Source: Ochotona curzoniae (taxonomy: Eukaryota > Chordata > Mammalia > Lagomorpha > Ochotonidae). Taken from it: a stretch of DNA of 64,000 nt. Made by a program: the position numbers and the translations under genes. Below, piece by piece: positions 46,337-57,857 of the stretch. The notes beneath the pieces were generated by a model. It had not been told where the DNA came from. It did not search any database and saw nothing but the letters and a program-made list of their open reading frames with translations. Position 1 is the first letter of the stretch. Every line of letters begins with the position of its first letter. The stretch covers positions 32,186,501-32,250,500 of the forward strand of contig NW_024465885.1 of NCBI RefSeq assembly GCF_017591425.1, read 5' to 3'.

Positions 46337-49300
46337 CTTAACTATAATCCTGATTCTAGCTTTAGTGCTTCACATGGGAGGCACCTCACACTGCATATTC
46401 CCTGCCATCTCCACAGTCGAGCCTCTGTTTCTCCAAGATCAGAAAGAACATGTCTGCCACTTTGAAGATGATTTACTTTCATTCTGACTTTAGACTCACT
46501 TACAGGTTGCCTCTAGATTACAGCTACCCCTATAATCTCTCCATATAATCTAACATTTGGCACACTGAGGCAAATCATTCAGCAATGCCAATTCATAATC
46601 AATGTAATTTCCTTTATCAATTATCAAAACCATGAAAGTGAGATCCCATCATTTTCACAGTCTAGAGTATATTCAAGATTTTGGAATTATGTGTGTGTCT
46701 GCATTATAAGCTAGAATGGTAATTTATAATGGTACTCAATATTTTTAAATAACAGGAATCAGGAAATTGAATTTTGAAAATATTAAATATAATATTCCCA
46801 TTTCTACTGCAGTATTTTTCCGATATTATATGCTTCTGATAAAATTTATTTCAAACAGATTCGAGTAATGAATAAAATGTGTCTGATCCTGAAATCTGTA
46901 AAAGTCAGTATAAAAATTAATGCAAGAAAAAATAGAAAAAAAGAAAAAATTAAAAAAAGAAAACAAAATTAAAACAAAAAAATTCAGACAAAATTTTGGT
47001 TTTACAAGCAGTACTTTTACAATGCAAATTAAATATACTGGGATTCTTTAGTGAGAGTGAGAATGTTAATTAGAAAAAAACAAAAGTAAAACCCTGAAAA
47101 CTGAATCAAGGGAACTGTATGGATTCTGATAGGTCTGATTACTTACCCTATCATTTCCAATCCAATTAAATTTGCTTTTAAGCAGAAATATTGCTACCCT
47201 TGACTGAGAATGATAGCTTTTTTGTTTGTTTGTTTGTTTTGCTTCAGCAATCTAGTAACCTCATTTTAAGCACATGCCATTCAAGAGATGCTAATTATTT
47301 TTAAGACCTGAGTTCCATCCCTTAAGCCTTCCTGACCCAGAACACAATAGTTAGCATGCAGCCAGAAGCATGAAAGTGAATCATAATCTAATACAAGGCA
47401 CACTAAGATATTTGTCAGGTGTTTGTCAATTTATATCAACCAAAACTGGGAAAAGAAGTTTGGAAAATAATGGAATGTACTTTTAGTGAGGGAAAATCCA
47501 TAAGGTTAGAATGAGGCTAAACTATTACTAGGGAGTATAAATCTGGCTCTGGTGAGTCTCTGTATTAGTTTACACAATGGATAAATGAAATATGTGTTCA
47601 ATGTTAATCTGCATTACATTAAAAAAAATCAACTCAATATATATACTACAGGGGGAAGAACTGGACATTCTTAGCTAGAATGGTAATCTATAAGTGAATC
47701 ATTATAGACTACTCAGTATTCCAGCCCAATTTTGTTCTCATGAAGGACCCGCTGAGCCTTCAAGGTTGGACTAAGAAAGGACTCAGGGAATAATCATTTC
47801 AGGCATGCACAAAGAAGTGCAATGGTGAGGAGAGTATCAGAGGCGTACTCCCAAGTGTACCTTGTTAACTTCAGCAACAGTAATAGTACCATGGTTTATT
47901 GTTTGGATAAAACATTTGACATTCATTAACACACATGTTTAAAGTTGACTGAAATTAAGAAAAACCTAAGATATTCTAAAGCAAGTATCAAACTAATTTG
48001 GCTGTATATAATAGCTTGCTACGTGTTCAAGGTGTTTCTGAGAATGAGAAAGATGTATGTGGCAGGCTTTATTAAATGCCAGCTTGGCTAGGCTGAACCA
48101 AAGTTCCCCAAACTCCCTTTGGTTATTGACTGCTGATTAGTGGGCATGGAAGGCAGGAAGCAGAGCTTTTGCTAAATAAATCTTAATTATCAATTCACAA
48201 AAAAATGCTGAATATTGGACTGCTTGTCCTTCCCCTCGGTCGCCTTTCATTTCCCACGTATTCTCCATGTACTGTGTGTACTTCATGCAATTAACTCCAA
48301 TACAAAGAGCTGTTTTCTAGAGGCTTCCTTCATCATTAATATCAAGGGAAAGGGGGATAAACCTGTCTCCCTGTGGTTTAAGGCTTTTTGTCATTTCTTT
48401 CAGTGTGTCTGTGGGCTTTTGGCCTGCGATGTGAGATGTGGAACCATTCTTACAATGCTAGTTAATTAATATACCTAATTGCATGATATTCCTATAACAA
48501 ATGTAGCACTGCCTCTGTTCAATCCTGATTGAAATAAAAGGACATCAATTAAATAATGTCTTCGTCTGTAAAAGAAGATGAAAAGGAATCTACTTATTTT
48601 AAGTTGGAGAAGAAACTTGGAGAAACAAAAAGTTGGAGTTTCTGCCTAATTTCTAGAGCTAAGACAATGTGTAAACTGCAGAGCTCTTAGAAATTGGTAT
48701 CTCTTGAAAGTAGGCCCTAGAATCAGTATGTATGATATAAACAAATATGTACCAGAAATTTTATACAGTTACAAAAGGAACATAATCTTTCCAGCTTGCT
48801 TCAAAAATCCCTGTGACCATTTTCCAAACTAATTTTTGTGAGGATGGAAGATATTCAGACATCTTAAGCACTATGCATTCCATAGCTCTGAACTAACATG
48901 ACTTTTTTATAAATCCAAGAGTTCAGTGCAATCCCCTAGTCAGAGTGACGACTTCTTGATGTCAGTTGAGAAATTCAATTTGGCCTAAATTCATTTTCAG
49001 TGAACACAGAAACCATTAAAAACAACTGATAGTTATCTCCCCAGTTCTAAATACACAGTGGAAATAGCCATATTTCATGGCTGGCAGAATTTGCTCCCTT
49101 TTTCTTAGAGTAATGGCTATCTGTCCCAAAGGAACATTCATAGGCTCTGATCCCTCCTACCCAGAAAGGAAATTATGTCATTAAACATGAGTTAAAAGTT
49201 AAAGGGATAGTGAGATCTGTTATATAATGAGAACACATATCATTTGGACTTGTGTCGTAGAAGAAAGAGGAGTTACAGCTACTCTTTTAGATAGGATCAA

Positions 49301-49858
49301 TACACTACATCAAGGAGCGGAATGCCTAGTAAACACACACAAAGCTCTTAATTTGATAAGTACTTCAACCTATGTAGAATTAAGGAGAACCACAAGAAGC
49401 TTTGTTTTCCTACTGTGCCATGTCAATGACACATTAGCTCTGATATAGGTGAGAAGATGTAATGTAAGAACCCTGATTGTTTCACCATCCCTCAAAGCAT
49501 ATTATTCAACCATATTAGTTGAATCAGAAATCGGTTCTTCTGATCAACATACAGCTAATAATTCCTACATAGATTTTGAGATCTGGATATCAAATGACGA
49601 GAGATAAACCGCATGCATTTCAGAAGGTGTGAGTGTTATATATAAGTTTAATAGCATCTTTCATTAAATGAGGTTTATCTTGGAAAATGATTCATCTCCA
49701 ACAACACAGACCAGACCGCTGGTAGAATATTCTTTCTCAAGGAGCCAGCCAGACATCTGATGGCAGTTGGTATACACTGAATCCTCTTTGTCAACTGGAG
49801 AGGAGGTAAGAGACCAGAACTTGCAAGTTATAGAGAATTTAATGTGCTTTTAATTTGT
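46337..49858. other. Longest unassigned block (3.5 kb)
   Basis: No interspersed repeat is recognised, unusual for this window. There is an A-rich low-complexity stretch at 46922-46985 and a (TTTG)n stretch at 47220-47239. The part at 48060-48560 has mixed composition and homeodomain-type TTAATTAA and CTAATTGCAT near 48460-48485. No exon evidence; frames at 48215-48469 and 49227-49448 have no motif. Confidence 0.45.
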
Positions 49859-50212
49859 AACACCATCTTTTTTTTAAGAGAGTTATTTATTTTCATTACA
49901 AAGTCAGATATACAATGAGAAAGAGAGACAGAGAGCAAGATCTTTGGTGTATTGATTCACTCCCCAAGTGAGCCCAACTGCCGGTGCTGTGCCGATCTGA
50001 AGCTGGGAACCAGGAACCTCTTATGGGTCTCCCACGCGGGTGCAGAGTCCCAAAGCCTTGGGCCATCCCCGACTGTTTTCCCAGGCCAGAAGCAGGGAGC
50101 TGGATGGGAAGTGGAGCTGCCGGGATTAGAACCAGCGCCCATATGGGATCCTGGTGTTCAAGGCAAGGACTTTAGCCCCTAGGCCATTGCACTAGGCCAT
50201 ATAATGCCGTCT
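49859..50212 (-). repeat. CSINE, full length
   Basis: The minus-strand copy has tail side TTTTTTTTAAGAGAGTTATT, ACAAAGTCAGATATACAATG, TTCACTCCCCAAGTGAGCCC, GGTCTCCCACGCGGGTGCAG, CGGGATTAGAACC as the B-box region (50120-50132) and a head resembling GGCCTAGTGCAATGGCCTAG. Imperfect repeats ACACCATCTT and ATGCCGTCTT flank it. Frames on both strands are artefacts. Confidence 0.93.
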
Positions 50213-50244
50213 TAACTGTACTTGCTCAATACTTGTTTCAATGT

Positions 50245-50605
50245 CATAGCAGTGGACACTGGACTAAATGCTTAACTCGTTTTGGGATACCTTCATTCTA
50301 ACATGAATCATCAGATTTTGTGTCCCACTTCATTCTGTTTTCCATGTTCACCCTCTGGCAACCTTAAGAGGCAACAGCTGACAAGCAGGTGGGTCTACCA
50401 ATCAAATGGGAGAATTAAATTGAATAGAGGGCTCCTCGGACAGCCCGACTCACATGAATCCATTGTGGATACTTGAGGAATGAAGCACTGGATTCCAGAG
50501 CTCTCTATCGCTCTCTCTCTCTCCTTTACCTCCAGCCTGTGTGTATGTGTGTATCTGTGTGTGTTTGCATCTGTACTCCTTCTCAATAATTAAGATAAGT
50601 ACATT
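50245..50605 (+). repeat. Old CSINE
   Basis: The plus-strand body has AATGCTTAACTCGTTTTGGG, CCACTTCATTCTGTTTTCC, CACCCTCTGGCAACCTTAAG, GATACTTGAGGAATGAAGCA and a CTCTCTCTCTCTCC domain that has grown CT- and GT-rich stretches (50505-50570). It has the rabbit-like order (CACCCTGGGAGGCA equivalent). Confidence 0.7.
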
Positions 50606-51199
50606 ATAAATAAAGAACATTGTTAAAGCCACTGCTCTTTACAAAGCAAAGAGCTGCTTTACAAAGAAGAAAGAGAAAGTGTTATCTATTAATTAATTAG
50701 TCTTTTCATATGTTCCATCTCTAGAAGTATCTGTATAAAGGATATTTCTGTAATTCATTCTAAGTACATACTACTTAGTATGTAACTGCTATCTACATAC
50801 TGATTACACTTCATTTTCCAACCATTAATGTCCAGTCATGGCATTTTGTAAGGGTTTACTAAAGATTTACTGATTAAATAGCAGTATATCTTGCTAAAGT
50901 AAATGCTAAATAACAGTGAAACTATTCAAACCTTAAAATAAGTGTAAAATATTTTTTAATCTTATCTGTGCTCTGTCTTTAATTAGTTGGATTGTAATAG
51001 ATAAAGAAGAACAAATGTCCACCGTTATATTAAGAAGAGATTAGGATATATTTGTCTAGAGAAAAAAAAAGTATGAGCTCCCAAGATACTCCAAAAAAAA
51101 AAAAAAACCTCAGTGACTAAGTGATAACAACATATATTTTGCCACAAGAATAATTTTTGCATAGATGGAAATATTTTGACAAAGTAGAGAAAACAAACA
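50606..51199. other. Unassigned AT-rich sequence
   Basis: No feature recognised. It includes A-rich runs at 51061-51070 and 51093-51107. Confidence 0.5.
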
Positions 51200-51230
51200 G
51201 TGATTGCTTCGACAGCACATATGCTAAAAT
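51200..51230 (+). pseudogene. U6 snRNA 5' fragment fused to LINE-1
   Basis: GTGATTGCTTCGACAGCACA and ATATGCTAAAAT follow the first 31 bases of U6 spliceosomal RNA. By eye 27 of 31 match, with the first base at U6 +1. U6 normally guides pre-mRNA splicing in the nucleus; this piece lacks everything past base 31, including the catalytic ACAGAGA and the intramolecular stem-loop, so it is not functional. It passes without a spacer into L1 ORF2 sequence at 51231. The upstream flank has no recognisable U6 promoter. Confidence 0.8.
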
Positions 51231-53390
51231 AAAGACCATATACAAAATGCCTGCAGGGAAAAAAAAATCCATCGAAAGAGAAAAACTAGAAGCATTTCCA
51301 CTACAATCTGGAACTTTAGAGCTATGCTATAGATGACAAATTCATTCAATAATGTCCCAGAAGTTTTAGCCAAAGCCATTAGGAAAGAAAAACAAATAAA
51401 TGGTTTACAAATGAGAGAGCAAAAATATTAGTTACCCCGATTTGTAGTTAACGTAATTCTGTATGTAAGGAATCAAAAGATGCAACCTAGAGACGATTAG
51501 ACCAAAAAAATGTAGATTTTCAGGATATAAAATCAACTTATAAAACTCTGCAGCATGTGATTTTTTTTTTAAAAGATTTATTTTTATTATTTTTTCATTG
51601 GAAAGGCGGATATACAGAGAGGAGAGACAGAGAAGAAGATCTTCCGTCCGATGATTCACTCCCCAAGTGAGCGCAACGGGCCGATACTATGCCGGTCCAA
51701 AGCCAGGAGCCTCTTCTGGGTCTCCCACGCGGGTGCAGGTTCCCAAAGCTTTGGGCCGTCCTCGACTGCTTTCCCAGGCCACAGACAGGGAGCTGGAAGG
51801 GAAGTGGGGCTGCCGGGATTAGAACCGGCGCCCATATGGGATCCCGGGCGTGCAAGGTGAGGACCTTTAACCACTTGCGCCACTGTGCTGGGCCCAGCAT
51901 GTGATCTTTTTTGAAAAAGAATATGTAAGCACAATCCAATTCATAGTAGCAACAGGGTGTTAAATATATTGAGATAGATTTGCTTAATAGAGTGAAAAAT
52001 ACCCACAATTAATACTAATGAAAAAAATGAATAAAAATTCAAAAGACATGTATTTTACAAATGAACAGGTTCTATCAAAATGTCCACACTATTCACAGCA
52101 GCGTGCTTATTCAATGCCACCCTTCTCAAAATGCCAATCACATTCTTCATGAAAATAAGAATTAAAATCTCAAATAAAACACACAAGACAGAAAATAGCA
52201 CAATCTTAAGTAATACAATAAAAACAGAATTGTAACATTAGATTTCAGGACATACTACCAGGCTAATGTAAAGTAAATAAATAGCATGAGTTTTTCCATA
52301 AGAATTGACATGTAGATGAATTGAGCCAAATTGAGCTTTCATGGACTTAGAACCAACTTCTGTTCAAAAAGTATCTTATAAACGCTGTCTGTGTGAAGGA
52401 AAAGTGGATTTCCCTGTACAGATGTTTCAGTCAAGATCCCTAACTTTCATCGTTACAAAACTCGAACCAAAAGAGAGCAATGATGGAAATGATAAACTAC
52501 TTGAGAAAAACATCAGGCAAGGACTCCAGAACATTGAAATCAGCTATGGTTTTTCAGTAAGACACAAACAGTACAGAAAATGAAAAGTAATACAGAAGAA
52601 CATGTTAAGTTACTTCAGGAACACATCAAACACATTCCAATGAATTGGCATAAACATTCTTTTTTTATTATTATTATTTTTAGAGGATGACCCCAAAAGC
52701 ATGAGAAATTAAACCAGTTACACAAGTGAGTTTTTATCAAATAAAAAAAAATCTTCTGTACTGAGAAGGAAAGAGGCATAATCATGCGAACTCACCCTAT
52801 AGAAGAGTAGAACATAGTTTCTATCTACACAAATTGTAAAGCAGTACTATCCAGAGTACAAAAGGAGATCAAAAAATACAACAAACCAAACAATCCAGTA
52901 TAAAATAAAAGTTCCTAGGATGCTAACATATTTCCTTTCCTAAAAGCCAGAAACACAGATAGCAAAGAAACACATAAAAAAAAATTCAAGTTCACCAGCA
53001 ATCAGGAAAATGCAAGTATAAATCGTGATGAATTCTCATCCCACAGCAGTTAGGATGGCTATTACCTGAAAGCCAAAACAACAAATGAAAGCAGAATGAC
53101 CATGAAGTAAAAGGAAACTGACACTGTGTTGGTGAGAATATGAATTAGTATGGCCATAACAGATAAAAAAATATGGATATACGTCAGTAAGTTAGAATTA
53201 GATCTACATTGTGTCATGGCTGTCCCACGTTTTAAATAGATACAAAGGGAAAGAAGTGTACATATGGAAGACAATATGGAAGAGATAACAGCACATCCAC
53301 ATTTGCTTCAGTGCAATTTACAACAGCAAAATTATGGAATTAACCTAGATGTCCATCTAGTGATCACTGGATGAATAAAAACAATCTTAT
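51231..53390 (+). mobile_element. Old LINE-1 ORF2 segment joined to U6, interrupted by a CSINE
   Basis: The plus-strand L1 begins in the RT-coding part of ORF2 (AAAGACCATATACAAAATGC, then AAACTAGAAGCATTTCCACT and GTTTTAGCCAAAGCCATTAG). It continues with GGATATAAAATCAACTTA up to the CSINE, resumes with GTAAGCACAATCCAATTCAT and runs to the C-terminal region (TCTCATCCCACAGCAGTTAG at 53036, AACCTAGATGTCCATCTAGT at 53343). It ends near 53390 without a clear 3' UTR or tail. Many frameshifts and stops; the 80-codon frame at 52341-52583 is an ORF2 remnant. Divergence is high, so it is of L1M age. Confidence 0.8.
51551..51905 (-). repeat. CSINE, full length, nested in the L1
   Basis: CAGCATGTGAT at 51551-51561 and 51895-51905 is an exact 11-base duplication around a complete minus-strand copy. 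The tail side is at 51562-51600, followed by GGAAAGGCGGATATACAGAG, TTCACTCCCCAAGTGAGCGC, TCTCCCACGCGGGTGCAGG, GGATTAGAACC as the B box (51815-51825) and the head GGCCCAGCACAGTGGCGCAA. It keeps many CpG sites, a sign of youth. The duplicated target is L1 ORF2 sequence, so it inserted after the L1. Frames to 137 codons on either strand are artefacts. Confidence 0.97.
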
Positions 53391-53515
53391 TAAGTGGCTA
53401 GTGTTTTCATGCACTTGTTAAACTTCTCTTTGCAACTACATAATAATGTGTCAATTTTCATCCTGGATATGAGCTTCCAGTAAGACCCTATGATAATTTT
53501 CCAGTTACATATCTA

Positions 53516-53833
53516 AACTAGAAAGGCATATTGACAGAGAGAGAGTTACATAGCGAAATACCTTCCATCCACTGGCTCCACTGGCTCACGTCTCAAGTGA
53601 CTGCAATGGGCCAGAGCTGAGCTGATCTGAAGCCAGCGAAAAGAAATGTCTTCCAGGTCTCCCAGGCAGGCGCAGGGTTCCAAGATTTTGGGTCCTTATA
53701 ACTACTTTCCCAGGTCACAAGTAGGGAGCTGGATGAGAAGTGAAGCAGCCAAGACACGAACCGGTGCCCATATGGGATTCCAGCAAGGGCTAGGCAAAAT
53801 TTTAGCTGCTTTGCTGTTGCACTGTGCCCAGCT
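53516..53833 (-). repeat. CSINE, full length but diverged
   Basis: The minus-strand copy has AAGGCATATTGACAGAGAGA, CTTCCATCCACTGGCTCCAC, CTCAAGTGACTGCAATGG, GGTCTCCCAGGCAGGCGCAG, ACTTTCCCAGGTCACAAGTA and a head resembling GCTGGGCACAGTGCAACAGC. The short CTGGCTCCA repeat at 53571-53588 is a local duplication. Confidence 0.85.
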
Positions 53834-54070
53834 CCACGTTAATTAATGTATTTGGAAAAGTAGGGAAAGGTTGCACATAAATTTGGGCCCCTGTCAAACA
53901 TGTAGAAGGTTCTGTTAAAGTTACAGGATCCTGGATTCAGCTCTTTGTTTTGAAAATATATAGAAAAATTTTATTCATATATATAAAATTTGCTTTTAGT
54001 TGTATAAGTTGATCAAAATTTGTAACTGTCCTGTTCAAATTCTGTGAATACTTCAAATTCACTGTACTTG

Positions 54071-54347
54071 AAAAGTGCTTGCAGCCCCAGCACAGTGGCT
54101 TAGCGACTGAAGTCCTCACCTTGAACAAGCCTCCATCCCATTTGGGTGCCGGTTCTAATCCCGGCAGCCTCACTTCCCATCCAACTCTCTGTTTGTGCCC
54201 TGGGAAAGCAGTCAAGGATGCCCTCAAAGCCTTGGGACCCTGCACCTGTGTGGGAGACCCAGAAGAGGTTCCTGGCTCCTAGTTTCAGATAACCTCAGCT
54301 CTGGCAATAAAAATAAAAATAAATAAATCTTTAAAAAAAAGTGCCTG
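54071..54347 (+). repeat. CSINE with internal deletion of its 3' domain
   Basis: AAAAGTGCTTG (54071-54081) and AAAAGTGCCTG (54337-54347) flank a plus-strand copy. Head GCCCCAGCACAGTGGCTTAG, B box GGTTCTAATCC (54150-54160) and CTGGGAAAGCAG are present. After TTTCAGATAACCTCAGCTCT it jumps straight to GGCAATAAAAATAAAAATAA, missing roughly 80 bases (the ACTTGGGGAGTGAATCAT and TATCTGACTTTG region). Confidence 0.93.
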
Positions 54348-54349
54348 AT

Positions 54350-56630
54350 GATAGAAGCAAACGGATGATAGAGTATGCCTCACAATTACAGAGAACAGTG
54401 AACTCTTCTTTCATTTATGGCTAATTGAAATGTTAAGACAATTCTTTCAATTTGGGAATGTGATTGCAAAATTAGGACTTAAAAACTAAATTGTCAAGCA
54501 GTGCGGCTGCCACATATCCCAAAGTGAAGTATAAACTATCAAAGAAATCAGAAGTTAAAGTTTACTTTTGTTATGAAAATTCACTTTCTTCGTGAAAAAT
54601 TAAGCAATGTTGCAAGATAATAAATACACTCATACTGAAGCTAAAATGGATATAAATGTGAAAATTCAGTTATCAACTATCAAGTACATAATAAGTAAAC
54701 ATGAAGTAAAGCCTGTTAAATAATCCAAATTGATTCATGCAATCAAAGTATTTGAGGCAATCACCCAGGGCATTTCAGAACGGTAGCTGATCTTCTCCAC
54801 TAACACACATTCCATTCGGTGGAATTTTTACAGCAAAATGCAAAATACTAGTAACCAGCACTAGTAACAGTATTGTTTTTCCTCTCACAGTTTCCATAGC
54901 TTCCAAGAAGGGTACTCTGTTTTCAGTTGACAGACTCAATGCCAATAGCCCTATTGCTTGCTTTGTAGGAATTTTATCAGACTAATTTTGCTGTTTGAGA
55001 AAATAAATTCAAGTAATTAGGTTTGCTAGTACCAACAGATTAATAAGTTAAAGCTTCATAAATATGTTGGCTTCATTGATTAAACTGCCTTGTTAAATTA
55101 GGGACATGAAGTGATTTGCATTTTTTTCTAAGCTGAAATACTCAGTTGTGTCTCAATGTACAGCCTATGAAGTGAAGAAAGGCAAAGACATTGGGTGAAA
55201 TCAAAGTGGATTTTTTTTTCTTTTGGATTTTATCCCACTGAGTTTTTAAACTGACAGAGGAAACTGAGGTTTTAGCTGAGATGTACATTAGTTCAAATAT
55301 TTTTAAGATGTTTACATTAGCTAAAAATGCTGTGGTGTGTTATGTAGTAGATATGAAACATGATAAATTATAGGTAGATGGATACAGATTTCTCTGAGCC
55401 AGACACAAACTCCTCAGAGAAAGTCCATTATATGGTTTTCCTTGTCTCTGAAAGAAAAGGAAGAACCATGGCAAAGGCAGAAATGAGAAATGTAATCAGG
55501 AATCCTTTTTGAGAAGCTTGAGTATTATATTTACAGAAATATTTCTTGTCAACATTCAGAGAAAATGAAAGCATAATTGCAATTTGTGTTTCAAATGGCT
55601 AGACCAGCATTTTTCAAACCCTCTATGTCTCTACTATGGTCACATGCATGCCTCTCTCAATGGCTGGTAGCACTAATATGGAACTTGGAAACTGAATTTG
55701 GTGAGATTTACTTTTACTGCTGAACTAAAATTACCCCACTAGATTTGAAGAGTTGATAGAAGCAGATTTAAAATCCGCAAGTTATGGGACTTCATTGTGT
55801 GGGAGTGGATTATTGTAATGCTTGTGATTACAGCATTTCATAGAAATATTGCAGAAAAGTGAAGTTAAAAAAATGAAAATTACACTAGCAGTATTAAAAC
55901 ACACACACACACAAACAACTGTGTTTCAACTAATTTAACAAACCATTTTACTTGCAACTTCAGGAATTGAACCTCAAAGAAATATAATATACAATTATGT
56001 TGCAAAAAGATTTAATGTGCTAAAAATCGAATTCTGTGGCTGTCTCTGTCACATGCTTCTTAATACTTTGTTCCTCATCCCCTCATAAAATATGAGGACA
56101 AATATACGAATATCTTACAGTGATGATTAAAAAGTGCAATATGTGTAGAATTCTCAAATAACTAAATTTGAATTTCATAGATTTGATTTAAATTGTGAGT
56201 TGAGTTCTACAGTCATCTGTACTTGTTCTGATACATAGCGGCTGCCCATTTCAGTGTGTACGTCTTTCTTTAAATAGTAAATAATCTTTTAAGACAACTA
56301 AGATGAAGGAAAGTTTGAATTGCAGTATGCAACAGAGTCAGAAGTCTAGTCAGGGACTGGAGCTCAAGTTTCCATATACCATGATATGATTTGTAAAATA
56401 ATCATTTTTTAAATTCAAAACATTTGTACCTTCTATGGTGTTACTTCAAATATTAAGATCAATATTAATAGAGCTCCAAAAAATAAACTCTGCAATATCT
56501 TGTTATAACATTTTCTCCCGTTAGCATTGGAATGGAGCAAAGCTGGTACAAGATAATAATAAACTGTAATGAATTTCAGCAGTAGTTACTGATGCTAAGT
56601 ATTTTACATGTGTTGGTTGGTTGTTTGTGT
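54350..56630. other. Unassigned block (2.3 kb)
   Basis: No interspersed repeat is recognised; an (AC)8 run at about 55898-55914 is the only simple repeat. No open frame of note. Confidence 0.45.
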
Positions 56631-56636
56631 TTCATC

Positions 56637-56815
56637 ACAGTGAGGTTTCACCTCATTCCAGTTAGAACGACTGTCATTTAAAACCAGAAGGCCATAAACG
56701 CTAGTGAGGATTTCTTTAAACAGTGATGTAAACCCACTGTTGTAGGGAGTGTAAACCAGTGCAACCGTTATGGAAAACAGTATGGAGATTCCTCAGCCTA
56801 AAGAACCTGGATGGA
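56637..56815 (+). mobile_element. Old L1 ORF2 C-terminal fragment
   Basis: TTTCACCTCATTCCAGTTAG at 56645, GGAGTGTAAACCAGTGCAAC at 56746 and GGAAAACAGTATGGAGATTC at 56772 are consecutive blocks of the L1 ORF2 3' region. It is truncated at both ends. Confidence 0.75.
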
Positions 56816-56979
56816 ATCAGATCAGATAGAGTTTATTCCACAAAGTGAAGCTTAAAGTTAGCAGCATCAAAAAGACAATAATTAATATTTTGCCTTGCTC
56901 CCCCCATGCTTCTTCCTTTGGGATATACCACAGATATACATGGATGCTCTGCATTTGAGAGATGTAGGGTAGGGTTACG

Positions 56980-57190
56980 ATTTATGTAGCAATTAAGATG
57001 CCTCCTAGAATGTTTTCACCCCATTTCAGAAGACCTGAGCTGGAGTCCTTCCCTGCTCCTAATTTGAACTTTCTGCTAATGTGACCCTGGGGGACAGAGG
57101 GTGATGACTCAAGTTGCTGAGTCCACACTACCTTTGATCCTGCAGATGCATGGTAGATTTATTTTTTCTTTCTCTTCAGTTGCTAAGCTA
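56980..57190 (+). repeat. Old rabbit-like CSINE
   Basis: TAGCAATTAAGATGCCTCCT, GAAGACCTGAGCTGGAGTCC, TCTGCTAATGTGACCCTGGG, GGTGATGACTCAAGTTGCTG and GAGTCCACACTACCTTTGAT follow the older CSINE order (pattern GAGTCCCGGCTCC; CTGGGAGGCAGCAGGTGATG). The second half is truncated. Confidence 0.75.
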
Positions 57191-57245
57191 AATAAAATAA
57201 AATAAAATAAAATAAAGTAAAGTAAAATAAAAACAAAACAAAACA
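57191..57245 (+). repeat. (TAAAA)n tail microsatellite
   Basis: About six AAAAT units followed by degenerate AAAGT and AAAAC units, formed on the A-rich tail of the preceding CSINE. Confidence 0.9.
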
Positions 57246-57479
57246 AGGTAACTAAATAATAAAATGTGATGATTCAAGATGATGCTTTTGGCTAAAACAG
57301 TAAATATTTTATAAGTCAACTTCAAATAATTCATGCAAAATAAAATTAAAATATAAGCTTATTTTGGTTTACAAGTTTTTAAATTGTTGCAGGTTTTTTT
57401 TTAATAGTTTACCTTTTTATTTGCCCCAGTACCTCTATAATTAATACTGCATGCTGCTTATGTTTTGTTCTCATGATGA

Positions 57480-57685
57480 TTAGTGTAGGTAATCTGCTAA
57501 TGGCCTTGGAAAAGAGGTGGAAGTTTCCTCAAGTACTTAAACAACTGTGACCAACATAGGAGACACAAATGGAGCCTCTGGCTCCCGGCTTCAATCTGAC
57601 CCTGCTTTTGAGATTGTCGTTATTATAGTTTAGGCAAGAAGGAGGTAGCTGAGGTCTCAAAGTCTCTATAATTTTTTTTTTTTTT
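57480..57685 (+). repeat. Old CSINE second half
   Basis: AATGGCCTTGGAAAAGAGGT, CAAGTACTTAAACAACTGTG, AGGAGACACAAATGG, GCCTCTGGCTCCCGGCTTCA in order; the tail region ends in a T-run at about 57671-57684. Confidence 0.65.
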
Positions 57686-57766
57686 GCAGAAAATGTAAAG
57701 AACATTCCGATGTTTGTAGGTAATTTAAATATTTAGAGAATCCTCTTTAACCAATTGCTTTACAGG

Positions 57767-57810
57767 TTTATTATTATTATTAGTAGTAGTAGTAGTAGTA
57801 GTAGTAGTAT
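57767..57810 (+). repeat. (TTA)n(TAG)n microsatellite
   Basis: About five TTA units followed by about ten TAG units. Confidence 0.92.
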
Positions 57811-57857
57811 TGTAGACTTATAACCTCTCTGGAACCTTCTCCTTTTTAAAATAAAGC

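Noticed and set aside
51200..51230. A functional U6 snRNA gene
   Set aside because: Only the first 31 bases are present, four differ from U6, and no upstream TATA/PSE-type promoter is seen.
51595..52008. 137-codon minus-strand frame
   Set aside because: A full-length CSINE read from its own coding-like strand. Similar peptides recur at 13.8, 24.4, 39.0, 50.0, 54.1 and 59.9 kb, so it is a SINE artefact and not a gene family.
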